In this document: positions 1-7,168 of the stretch, one piece after another
How positions within the stretch are numbered: position 1 is the first letter of the stretch
Layout: each line of letters starts with the position of its first letter
NCBI GenBank assembly: GCA_009774655.1
Contig: VSOD01000014.1
Coordinates: 1 to 22,238, forward strand
Length of the DNA: 22,238 bases
Direction of reading: 5' to 3'
DNA from: Lachnospiraceae bacterium
GTDB lineage: Bacteria; Bacillota_A; Clostridia; Lachnospirales; Lachnospiraceae
Position numbers and translations under genes: made by a program
Notes under the pieces: model-generated
What the model was told of the DNA's origin: nothing
The model's database searches: none
Seen by the model: only the letters and a program-made list of their open reading frames with translations

Positions 1-384
1 GGGTATATGGAGAAGGTGATCCGGGATCTGGAGCAGACCCTGGAGATCGCCCATAAAGCCGGAATCAACGATGATAAGATCATTCTGGATCCGGGTGTCG
101 GTTTCGGCAAGACTTACGAGAACAATCTGGAGATCATTGATCGTCTGGAGATGCTGCACTGTCTGGGGTATCCGGTTCTGCTCGGCACTAGCAGGAAGTC
201 AGTGATCGGCAATGCGCTGGATCTGCCGAAGGAGGAGCGGGTAGAAGGGACCCTTGTCACCAGCGTATACGCGGTTCAGAAAGGGGCCATGTTCGTCCGG
301 GTGCATGATGTGAAGGAGAATGTGCGGGCCATCAGGATGGCGGAGGCGATCCGGGACGGTTATAAAGTCAGGAAAAATAAGTAA
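1..384 (+). CDS. folP: Dihydropteroate synthase, C-terminal part (5' end outside window)
   Basis: The reading frame is open from the first base, so only the last ~127 residues are present. FolP condenses 6-hydroxymethyl-7,8-dihydropterin diphosphate with p-aminobenzoate to give dihydropteroate in cytosolic folate synthesis. The visible TIM-barrel motifs are typical of the family: DPGVGFGKT (the substrate-binding loop strand), LLGTSRKS with the lysine/arginine/serine that contact the diphosphate side, and the late RVHDV strand where R and H bind the pterin phosphate. The stop at 382-384 is followed 42 nt later by the folB-folK fusion, so the genes form a folate operon. Identification is firm; the N-terminal half cannot be judged. 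Confidence 0.95.
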   Translation, partial: GYMEKVIRDLEQTLEIAHKAGINDDKIILDPGVGFGKTYENNLEIIDRLEMLHCLGYPVLLGTSRKSVIGNALDLPKEERVEGTLVTSVYAVQKGAMFVRVHDVKENVRAIRMAEAIRDGYKVRKNK

Positions 385-426
385 AAATAAGTAAAAAGTA
401 CGGAGCAGAAGGAGTACGAGGCGGGA

Positions 427-1278
427 ATGGATCAGATCGTGATAGAGAATTTACAGATATATGCGCATCATGGTGTTTACCGGGAGGAGAACGAGAAAGG
501 ACAGAACTTCTATCTCAATGTGGTATTGGAGACGGATACAAGGAGTGCGGGGTTGTTGGATGATCTGACGCTGTCCACGAATTATGGGGAGGTATGCCGG
601 TTTCTGGACAGGTTTGTGAAGGAGCATACGTATAAGCTGATCGAGACGGTGGCGGAGAAGACGGCGGAGGCGGTGCTGCTGCAGTTTCCGCTGGTCAGGC
701 GGATCACACTGGAGGTACGCAAGCCGGAGGCGCCGGTCGCACTGCCCTTCGCGTCTTTGTCTGTGAAGATCAGCAGAGGCTGGCGCAGGGTATATCTGTC
801 CGGCGGTTCCAATATGGGCGACAGAAAGCGGCATCTGGAGGAGGCGGCAGAAGCATTGCGGGCCGACGAAAAATGCAGGCTGCTTAAGATGTCGGACCTG
901 ATCGAGACGCCGCCCTACGGTGGTGTGGCGCAGGACGACTTTCTCAATTGTGCCATAGAGCTTGAGACACTGTACACGCCGAAGATGCTGCTGGAAAAGC
1001 TTCATGAGATAGAATATGCACACAAAAGGGAACGCAAAATACATTGGGGACCGCGGACGCTGGATCTGGATATCCTGCTGTATGAGGACTGCGTCATGCA
1101 TACCGAAGAACTGACGATCCCGCATATAGATATGCATAACAGGCGTTTTGTGCTGGAACCGCTGCAACAGCTCGCGCCTTATGCGGAGCATCCGGTGCTG
1201 CACAAAAGCGTGCGGCAGATGTATGCGGAACTGCCGAAGGACTGCGGATCAGTGTCGGACACGGTGCGGCGCCGCTAA
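427..1278 (+). CDS. folBK: Bifunctional dihydroneopterin aldolase / HPPK (FolB-FolK fusion)
   Basis: A 283-residue fusion of two consecutive folate enzymes. Residues 1-117 are dihydroneopterin aldolase, with the HHGVYREE segment near the active site and the late VRKPEAP motif carrying the conserved lysine. Residues 121-270 are 6-hydroxymethyl-7,8-dihydropterin pyrophosphokinase, with GGSNMGDR (126-133), the RTLDLDILLY motif whose D213 and D215 match the Mg-binding aspartates of HPPK, and the IPH...RRFVLEPL signature (231-245). The aldolase product is the kinase substrate, and the kinase product is the substrate of the adjacent FolP. The ATG has AAGGAG 12 nt upstream (409-414). Stand-alone FolB is about 120 residues and FolK about 160, so both domains are full length. 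Confidence 0.95.
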   Translation: MDQIVIENLQIYAHHGVYREENEKGQNFYLNVVLETDTRSAGLLDDLTLSTNYGEVCRFLDRFVKEHTYKLIETVAEKTAEAVLLQFPLVRRITLEVRKPEAPVALPFASLSVKISRGWRRVYLSGGSNMGDRKRHLEEAAEALRADEKCRLLKMSDLIETPPYGGVAQDDFLNCAIELETLYTPKMLLEKLHEIEYAHKRERKIHWGPRTLDLDILLYEDCVMHTEELTIPHIDMHNRRFVLEPLQQLAPYAEHPVLHKSVRQMYAELPKDCGSVSDTVRRR

Positions 1279-1347
1279 GGGTGTCGTAAAGAACAGGACC
1301 GGCCGGAGGGATCATCATATCCGGCGTGACGGCTGAAGGAGGACGGT

Positions 1348-1962
1348 ATGGAAAGATTGGAGAGTCTGCAGGTGCGTAAATTGACATTTGCGCAGGCTGC
1401 CCGGATTTACAAGGAACATTTAAAGAAGGATTTTCCGCCTGCGGAGGTGAAACCGCTTCTGGTCATCAGACAGGCATGGAATAAGGGAAACTATCACGCA
1501 TATGGTTTCTATGAAAATATGGATACACAGGAAGAAGTACTGTGTGCATATGCGTTCTTTCTGGCAGACAATACAAACCGTGTGTTATTATTGGATTATT
1601 TTGCCGTATGCGGGCCGCTGCGGGGTTCCGGATATGGTTCTCTGGCGCTGGCTTTGCTGCAGAAGGAATGCGCCGGCTGGAATGGGGTGATCATTGAAGT
1701 GGAGGATGACGAACTGCCCTCACTGACGGAAGAGACGCGTAAGACCAGACAGAGGCGGATTGCCTTTTACAAAGGAGCCGGCTGTCTTATGACGACCACA
1801 AGAAGCCGGCTGTGGGATGTGGATTACCGGATCATGTTCATGCCGGGTCTGGCGGCACAGGAGGATATGACCTCGAATATGGCAGAGAAGATCCGTTCAC
1901 TCTATGAAGGCATGTATCCGGCAATGATCTTAAAGCGGTACTTTGAGATCACGGCTAAGTAG
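1348..1962 (+). CDS. GNAT-family N-acetyltransferase
   Basis: A 204-residue protein with the GNAT fold signature. R-G-S-G-Y-G at residues 92-97 fits the acetyl-CoA pyrophosphate-binding motif A (R/Q-x-x-G-x-G/A) after a hydrophobic beta strand, and RRIAFYKGAGC (137-147) matches the motif B helix ending in the usual Tyr-Lys-x-x-Gly-Phe/Cys turn. The substrate cannot be read from the sequence. The N-terminal ~60 residues are not diagnostic. The start has a very good AAGGAGG (1336-1342) 5 nt upstream. It follows folBK by 69 nt in the same direction and may be cotranscribed. Its stop lies only 4 nt from the stop of the convergent gene, leaving no room for a separate terminator. Confidence 0.85.
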   Translation: MERLESLQVRKLTFAQAARIYKEHLKKDFPPAEVKPLLVIRQAWNKGNYHAYGFYENMDTQEEVLCAYAFFLADNTNRVLLLDYFAVCGPLRGSGYGSLALALLQKECAGWNGVIIEVEDDELPSLTEETRKTRQRRIAFYKGAGCLMTTTRSRLWDVDYRIMFMPGLAAQEDMTSNMAEKIRSLYEGMYPAMILKRYFEITAK

Positions 1963-1966
1963 CGTG

Positions 1967-3010
1967 CTATTTGTTTTCTTTGGCTGCGGCCTGCATGGCT
2001 GCGTCGAAGGTAGTCACATTGACCGACCCGAACGTACTTGTCTTATAGACCGGAGTCAGTTCACCAAACGCGTTAAAATACACATACTGCGAGGTGATGT
2101 TGATATTCTGGAATACGCCTTCCGCCACGGTCTCCTGTGAACTGCCGTCCAGGAGCATCCGCTTGAGTGCAGGCTCGGTGGGAGAGCTGACCTGATAATA
2201 TATGTAGTTGTTGTAGATATTAAACATGTCAAGCCGTTCGTTGGTGAGGACCTCTACCACATCGTCATACAGAGAATAACGGCACAGCCGGTAATCGCTG
2301 CTGATATCCATAAAATACACATAGCCGTCCTGGACTATGGGATTCCAGACATCGCCCTCCCAGATCAGGCTTGTGGTGTCGGTGGCGGTGTCCAGAGCGT
2401 AGAGATAATGATCCTTGTTCTTATCGTCGCCGTTGTAGTAAATCTTACCGTCCGCATAACAGCTGGGGTTGAGGATCATCTCCGGTATGACGGTCTGTTT
2501 CTCCTTCTTGTTGATCTTGATCTTCTCTAAAGAAACAGCGCTCTTATTATCATATTTCTCATAGTAGATATAGTTGCCGCACAGCTGCATGTGAATGATG
2601 TGGCAGCGGTCCAGGCCAACGGCTTTCTTACCGTTTAATTTGCTGCGGTAGACGCCGTAAGGAGTACCGATAAAGCCCAGATCATAGTCCTCCGTCTCAC
2701 CGATCATGGAATAGTAGAGATAGTTGCCGGCGGCATTGATGCAGGAAAAAGCGCCGTCATTCAGTTTGCGGATATCCGATTCGTCGGAATTCATGGAGTA
2801 GAGGGCGTAGTTATCGTAGGCATTGGCGAAGTAGACGCGCCCGTCCAGCTCACAGTAGAGTCCGCCATTGTTCAGATTGCCCGGCGTATTGCCCACTGTA
2901 GCATCGTCATTGAGGGGAATACGGCTCGTCACATAAGCGACAACCATGAGTGTGATCAGAAAAACGGCTGCTATGGAAATGAACAGAATATTCTTTGCTT
3001 TCGTCGTCAT
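1967..3010 (-). CDS. Membrane-anchored DUF5050 beta-propeller-like protein
   Basis: The chosen start is the ATG at 3010, giving 347 residues; it has GGAGG 5 nt upstream and is followed immediately by a signal/anchor helix (about residues 8-28). The frame is open further upstream to 3196, but that extension would cross a good promoter and the start of pheA, so I reject it. After the membrane segment the protein shows repeated short units such as GNYLYYS, GNYIYYE, DGKIYYN, DGYVYFM and NNYIYYQ, each followed by a strand with a residue like LYAL or LCRY. This is typical of DUF5050 (a low-density-lipoprotein-receptor-like propeller), probably extracellular. No enzymatic motif is seen. The role is unknown; a surface sensor or binding protein is possible. 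Confidence 0.85.
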   Translation of the reverse strand: MTTKAKNILFISIAAVFLITLMVVAYVTSRIPLNDDATVGNTPGNLNNGGLYCELDGRVYFANAYDNYALYSMNSDESDIRKLNDGAFSCINAAGNYLYYSMIGETEDYDLGFIGTPYGVYRSKLNGKKAVGLDRCHIIHMQLCGNYIYYEKYDNKSAVSLEKIKINKKEKQTVIPEMILNPSCYADGKIYYNGDDKNKDHYLYALDTATDTTSLIWEGDVWNPIVQDGYVYFMDISSDYRLCRYSLYDDVVEVLTNERLDMFNIYNNYIYYQVSSPTEPALKRMLLDGSSQETVAEGVFQNINITSQYVYFNAFGELTPVYKTSTFGSVNVTTFDAAMQAAAKENK

Positions 3011-3043
3011 AATTACCTCCAGAAGTGAAATATTTCTGTTAAT

Positions 3044-3072
3044 ATTATAGCTGTAAACCGTCTTGCTATCAA
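3044..3072 (-). promoter_or_regulatory. Sigma-A type promoter for the DUF5050 gene
   Basis: On the minus strand TTGATA (3067-3072) and a perfect TATAAT (3044-3049) are separated by exactly 17 nt. The predicted start near 3037 gives a leader of about 27 nt carrying the ribosome binding site at 3016-3020. The boxes are direct readings; activity is inferred. Confidence 0.75.
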
Positions 3073-3091
3073 GAGGGTTTTGAGTTAAGAT
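3063..3091 (+). promoter_or_regulatory. Possible promoter for pheA
   Basis: TTGCTA (3063-3068), a 17-nt spacer, then TAAGAT (3086-3091); each box matches 4 of 6 consensus bases. The -35 box overlaps the -35 box of the opposing DUF5050 promoter by two bases, so polymerase could occupy only one at a time. A start near 3098 would give a ~60-nt leader. Confidence 0.45.
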
Positions 3092-3158
3092 TATTACAGC
3101 ATTCGCGAACCGGAAATAGCAGCGGGTGTGAAAAAGGAGCAAGGAAAGGACAGACAGG

Positions 3159-4286
3159 ATGGATTTATCGAAATTGCGGGAAGAACTGGACCGCATCGAC
3201 GGGCAGATCGTGAAGCTCTACGAGGAGCGCATGGAATACTGCTCCCAGGTGGCGGATTATAAGATAGAGACGGGCAGGAACGTGCTGGACAAGGCCAGAG
3301 AAGAAGAGAAGCTGCGCAAAGTGCGGGCGCTTGTGCACAATGAATGCAATGTGCACGGGGTACAGGAGCTTTTTGAGCAGATTATGTCCATGAGCCGTAA
3401 GCTGCAGTACAGTAAGCTGACGGCCCATGGCGCGGGCGGCAGGTTGCCTTTTATCGGTGTGGACGCGTTGGAGACAGATAAGGCCAGGGTGGTTTTTCAG
3501 GGCGCGGAGGGAGCCTATTCCCAGATGGCGATGATGCAGTATTTCGGGGAGAGCGTGAACGCCTTTCATGTGGATACCTTTCGGGAGGCCATGTGCTCCA
3601 TCGAGGAAGGGCGGGCGGACTTCGCGGTGCTGCCTATCGAGAATTCCACGGCGGGAATCGTCAGTGAGATTTATGATCTGCTGGTGGAGTTTGAGAATTA
3701 TATTGTCGGGGAACAGATCATCAGGATCGAACATTGTCTGCTGGGAGTGCCCGGTGCGAAGCAGGAACAGATACGGACGGTCTACTCCCATCCGCAGTCG
3801 CTGATGCAGAGTGCACGGTATTTGAATGCGCATGAGAACTGGCGCCAGATCAGTATGCAGAACAACGCGTTCGCGGCGCGTAGGGTGATCGAGGACGGGG
3901 ATATGAGCCAGGCGGCGATCGCCAGCGAACAGGCGGCGAAGATCTACGGACTTGATATTCTGGAGCGGGGTGTGAATCAGGCGGACAACAATTCCACCCG
4001 GTTTATCATAGTCACCAATCAGAAAATATTTTTAAAGAATGCCTCCAAAGTAAGTCTCTGTCTGGAGGTATCCCATGAGAGCGGTTCCCTGTACAGGATC
4101 CTGTCTCATTTTATCTACAACAATCTCAACATGTGCAAGATCGAGAGCCGGCCCATCGAGGAGCGGAACTGGGAGTATCGGTTCTTTATCGACTTTGAGG
4201 GCAATCTGGCGGACGGAGCGGTGAAAAATGCCCTCCGGGGCCTTCGGGAAGAGGCGCGCAGTATGAAGATCCTGGGGAATTACTAG
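3159..4286 (+). CDS. pheA: Chorismate mutase / prephenate dehydratase (P-protein)
   Basis: A 375-residue bifunctional cytosolic enzyme of phenylalanine synthesis. Residues 1-85 are an AroQ-type helical chorismate mutase (R7, R24, K35 and the DKAREEEKLRKVR helix). Residues ~108-285 are prephenate dehydratase: FQGAEGAYS near 113-121, the ENSTAG loop (161-166), SHPQS (210-214) and NNSTRF (277-282), whose T280-R281-F282 is the catalytic TRF motif. Residues 295-375 are an ACT domain with ESRP (329-332), the usual phenylalanine feedback site; the GAL motif reads GSL here. Length and domain order match the proteobacterial and clostridial P-proteins. GAAAGGA (3144-3150) precedes the ATG. The DUF815 gene begins 22 nt downstream. 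Confidence 0.95.
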   Translation: MDLSKLREELDRIDGQIVKLYEERMEYCSQVADYKIETGRNVLDKAREEEKLRKVRALVHNECNVHGVQELFEQIMSMSRKLQYSKLTAHGAGGRLPFIGVDALETDKARVVFQGAEGAYSQMAMMQYFGESVNAFHVDTFREAMCSIEEGRADFAVLPIENSTAGIVSEIYDLLVEFENYIVGEQIIRIEHCLLGVPGAKQEQIRTVYSHPQSLMQSARYLNAHENWRQISMQNNAFAARRVIEDGDMSQAAIASEQAAKIYGLDILERGVNQADNNSTRFIIVTNQKIFLKNASKVSLCLEVSHESGSLYRILSHFIYNNLNMCKIESRPIEERNWEYRFFIDFEGNLADGAVKNALRGLREEARSMKILGNY

Positions 4287-4307
4287 AATAAAGGAGAAGA
4301 CTGGAAA

Positions 4308-5597
4308 ATGCGGGAAGAGGAATTGATCGTCTACAAAGAACTGGAGGACGGGCAGATCTTAAGGGATATGGTGTGGCTGATGGAGCATTATCGCTCCGGG
4401 GACGGCAGGGCAAGGCCGCTGTTCTTTGAGTGTATGCACGGACTTTTGGAGCGGGCGGCTACCCATGGATTCCAGGGGAATCTGTGGCACTGTTATTTGG
4501 CGGACCTGCTCGTAAACAATGAGAACAGCTACAGTCTGGCCTGCGAGATCAGGGGCGAGGTGCCGGGCAGCATCAATCAGCTTGTGCTGCACGACATGGC
4601 TGTATTTAAGGAATTTTTTGAATATGACCATACGGAGATGATGGAAGTGCTCAAAGCGCCGGAGTTTTATTTCGTACTCCACTATGAGAGGGCACAGCAG
4701 GCCAGCAGGGTGTACAGCACGAGGATCAGGGACCGGATCTGTGAACTGGCGGGGCAGCTGGCAGAGACGGCGTCGGCGGCAGAGATGAAATCTGTTCTCA
4801 CGGAATTCTACAGTGCTTACGGCGTCGGCAGACTTGGTTTACATAAAGCATTTCGCGTGGAACATCCGGAAGCGGGCGTGCAGATCATGCCGATCCGCAA
4901 CATCTCTCATGTGCAGCTGGATGATCTGATCGGATATGAGATCCCGAAGAAGAAGCTGATCGAGAACACGGAGGCATTTGTGGCGGGGAGAAAAGCGAAC
5001 AACTGTCTGCTGTTCGGAGATGCGGGGACGGGCAAGTCCACCAGCATCAAAGCGATCGCCAATGAATATTATGACAGAGGGCTGCGCATCATTGAGCTCT
5101 ATAAGCATCAGTTTCATGATTTGAATGACGTGGTGGCGCAGATCAAGAACCGGAATTATAAGTTTATCATCTATATGGACGATCTGAGTTTCGAGGAATT
5201 TGAGACGGAATACAAGTACTTGAAGGCCGTGATCGAAGGCGGTCTGGAGAAGAAGCCGGACAATGTGCTGATCTATGCGACGTCCAACAGAAGACACCTG
5301 ATCCGGGAGAATTTCAGCGATAAGGAAGGCAGGCGGGATCAGATGCACTCCAGCGACACGGTGCAGGAGAAGCTGTCTTTGGTCTACCGGTTTGGAGTGA
5401 CGATCTTTTTCTGCGGGCCGGATAAGAAACAGTTCGAGGAGATCGTCAGGGGTCTTGCGGTCCGGTACGGTGTTGTGATGGAAGAGGAGAAGCTGCTGGC
5501 TGAGGCTGGTAAATGGGAGCTCTCCCACGGCGGACTGTCAGGCAGGACGGCACAGCAGTTTATAGATTATTTAAGAGGCAGAGAAGGAAGTGACTGA
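4308..5597 (+). CDS. DUF815-family AAA+ ATPase
   Basis: A 429-residue protein of the DUF815 ATP-binding family. The first ~190 residues are helical and family specific. An AAA+ core follows, with Walker A GDAGTGKS (237-244), Walker B FIIYMDD (286-292), a sensor-1 like ATSN (324-327) and an arginine-rich stretch (NRRHLIRENF, then KEGRR) that could supply the arginine finger. The C-terminal helix GGLSGRTAQQFIDYL fits a small lid domain. Its cellular task is unestablished to my knowledge. AAGGAG (4291-4296) lies 11 nt before the ATG. It sits between pheA (22-nt gap) and ppx (1-nt gap), so cotranscription with the polyphosphate genes is very likely. Confidence 0.88.
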   Translation: MREEELIVYKELEDGQILRDMVWLMEHYRSGDGRARPLFFECMHGLLERAATHGFQGNLWHCYLADLLVNNENSYSLACEIRGEVPGSINQLVLHDMAVFKEFFEYDHTEMMEVLKAPEFYFVLHYERAQQASRVYSTRIRDRICELAGQLAETASAAEMKSVLTEFYSAYGVGRLGLHKAFRVEHPEAGVQIMPIRNISHVQLDDLIGYEIPKKKLIENTEAFVAGRKANNCLLFGDAGTGKSTSIKAIANEYYDRGLRIIELYKHQFHDLNDVVAQIKNRNYKFIIYMDDLSFEEFETEYKYLKAVIEGGLEKKPDNVLIYATSNRRHLIRENFSDKEGRRDQMHSSDTVQEKLSLVYRFGVTIFFCGPDKKQFEEIVRGLAVRYGVVMEEEKLLAEAGKWELSHGGLSGRTAQQFIDYLRGREGSD

Positions 5598-5598
5598 T

Positions 5599-7128
5599 AT
5601 GAAGACATTTGCGGCGATAGATGTAGGGTCTTATGAACTGGCCATGAAAATATTTGAGATCTCCGCGAAGAGCGGGATCCGGGAGATTGACCACATCAGG
5701 CATCGTATCGACCTGGGGACGGATACGTATGCCAACGGCAAGATCAGCAACGAGAGAGTTGACGAGCTCTGCCGTGTGCTGCGGGATTACGGGGAGATCA
5801 TGAAGGGATACCGGGTGGATGCCTATAAGGCTTACGGCACCAGTGCGATCCGGGAGATGGATAACAGGATGATCCTTCTGGATCAGATCGCACAGCGCAC
5901 GGGGATTACCATTGAATGCATCAGCAATTCGGAGCAGCGCTTTCTGGATTACAAGTCCATAGCTTCCAAGGGGGATGTTTTTAACAGGATCATCGAGAAG
6001 GGCACCGCCATCGTGGATATCGGCGGCGGCAGCATCCAGATCTCCCTGTTTGACAAGGATACGCTTGTGACGACACAGAATCTGCGGCTGGGTGTCCTGC
6101 GCCTGCAGGAGCAGCTCGGCAAGCTGAATATCCGTCCGGAGCAGAATGAAAGTATGCTGGATGAGATCATCAGTTCTCAGCTGTCTGTCTTTAAGAAACT
6201 GTATCTGAAGGACCGGGTGATCGAGAATATCATCGTGGTGGATGACTATATTTCGGCGGTGGTGGGCAGGAATGTGCCCGGTCTGGAGGAAAGCAGCATC
6301 GAGGCGGCGGCCATGGACAGCTTCCTGGAGCGCCTGCGGAACGCGACGGTGCAGGAGGCGGCCCGTATTCTGGATATACCGGAGGAAAATGAGCCGTTAC
6401 TGTTCATATCCGGTGTGCTGCTCAACCGGATCATCAAGGTGATGGATGCCAGACTGATCTGGGCGCCGGGCGTAAGCCTCTGTGACGGCATCGCCTATGA
6501 ATACGGAGAAAAGAACAAGATCCTCAAGGAAAGCCATGATTTTGAGCAGGATATCGTGGCCTGCGCGCAGAACATCAGCAAGCGCTATATGGGCAGTAAG
6601 CGCAGAGGCGAGACATTGGAGCAGATCGCGCTCACCATCTTCGACAGCATGAAGAAGATACACGGACTGGGCAGGCGGGAGCGGCTTCTTCTGCGGATCG
6701 CAACGCTGCTGCACGACTGCGGCAAGTATATCAGTCTGGTCAATCTGGGAGAATGTTCCTATAATATCATCATGTCCACGGAGATCATCGGTCTGTCCCA
6801 TATGGAGCGGGAGATCGTGGCCAATGTGGTCAAGTATAACCATCTGGAATTCGATTATTATGACCTGATGGGCCGGGACAGCGCGTTTAGCAGCAGGGAC
6901 TATCTCACGATCGCCAAGCTGACAGCCATTCTGCGCGTGGCCAACGGGCTGGACAGGAGCCACAAGCAGAAGTTCAAGAATGTCAAGACGGTGTTAAAGG
7001 ATGAGAAACTGATCATCACGGTGGACGCCTCACAGGATATTACGCTGGAAAAAGGACTGCTTGCGAGGCGGGCGCACTTTTTCGAAGAAGTGTTCAGTGT
7101 TCAGCCGGTGATCAGACAGAGAGGGTAG
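5599..7128 (+). CDS. ppx: Exopolyphosphatase of the Ppx/GppA family with HD domain
   Basis: Predicted to remove terminal phosphates from polyphosphate, or possibly to hydrolyse pppGpp. With the ATG at 5599 the product is 509 residues. The actin-like fold shows AAIDVGS (5-11), YGTSAIREMDN (79-89), the SNSEQR segment with E112 in the place of the catalytic glutamate, and the phosphate loop VDIGGGS (139-145). The C-terminal half carries an HD-type helical domain with LLHDCGKY (H372, D373). A GTG at 5590 is in frame, but the GAAGGAAG ribosome binding site would then touch the start codon, whereas it sits 8-9 nt before the ATG. The stop of the upstream ATPase gene is at 5595-5597, so translation is probably coupled. 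Confidence 0.9.
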   Translation: MKTFAAIDVGSYELAMKIFEISAKSGIREIDHIRHRIDLGTDTYANGKISNERVDELCRVLRDYGEIMKGYRVDAYKAYGTSAIREMDNRMILLDQIAQRTGITIECISNSEQRFLDYKSIASKGDVFNRIIEKGTAIVDIGGGSIQISLFDKDTLVTTQNLRLGVLRLQEQLGKLNIRPEQNESMLDEIISSQLSVFKKLYLKDRVIENIIVVDDYISAVVGRNVPGLEESSIEAAAMDSFLERLRNATVQEAARILDIPEENEPLLFISGVLLNRIIKVMDARLIWAPGVSLCDGIAYEYGEKNKILKESHDFEQDIVACAQNISKRYMGSKRRGETLEQIALTIFDSMKKIHGLGRRERLLLRIATLLHDCGKYISLVNLGECSYNIIMSTEIIGLSHMEREIVANVVKYNHLEFDYYDLMGRDSAFSSRDYLTIAKLTAILRVANGLDRSHKQKFKNVKTVLKDEKLIITVDASQDITLEKGLLARRAHFFEEVFSVQPVIRQRG

Positions 7129-7168
7129 CAGAATAGAAAGGAATTGTGTATCAACAGAAAACGGGGGA

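Noticed and set aside
373..397. Repeated AAAAATAAGT tract after folP
   Set aside because: Two and a half short AT-rich copies at a stop codon; too short to call a functional repeat.
3011..3196. Upstream extension of the DUF5050 frame
   Set aside because: It would put the start inside pheA and read through a strong promoter; the ATG at 3010 has a good binding site followed by the membrane anchor.
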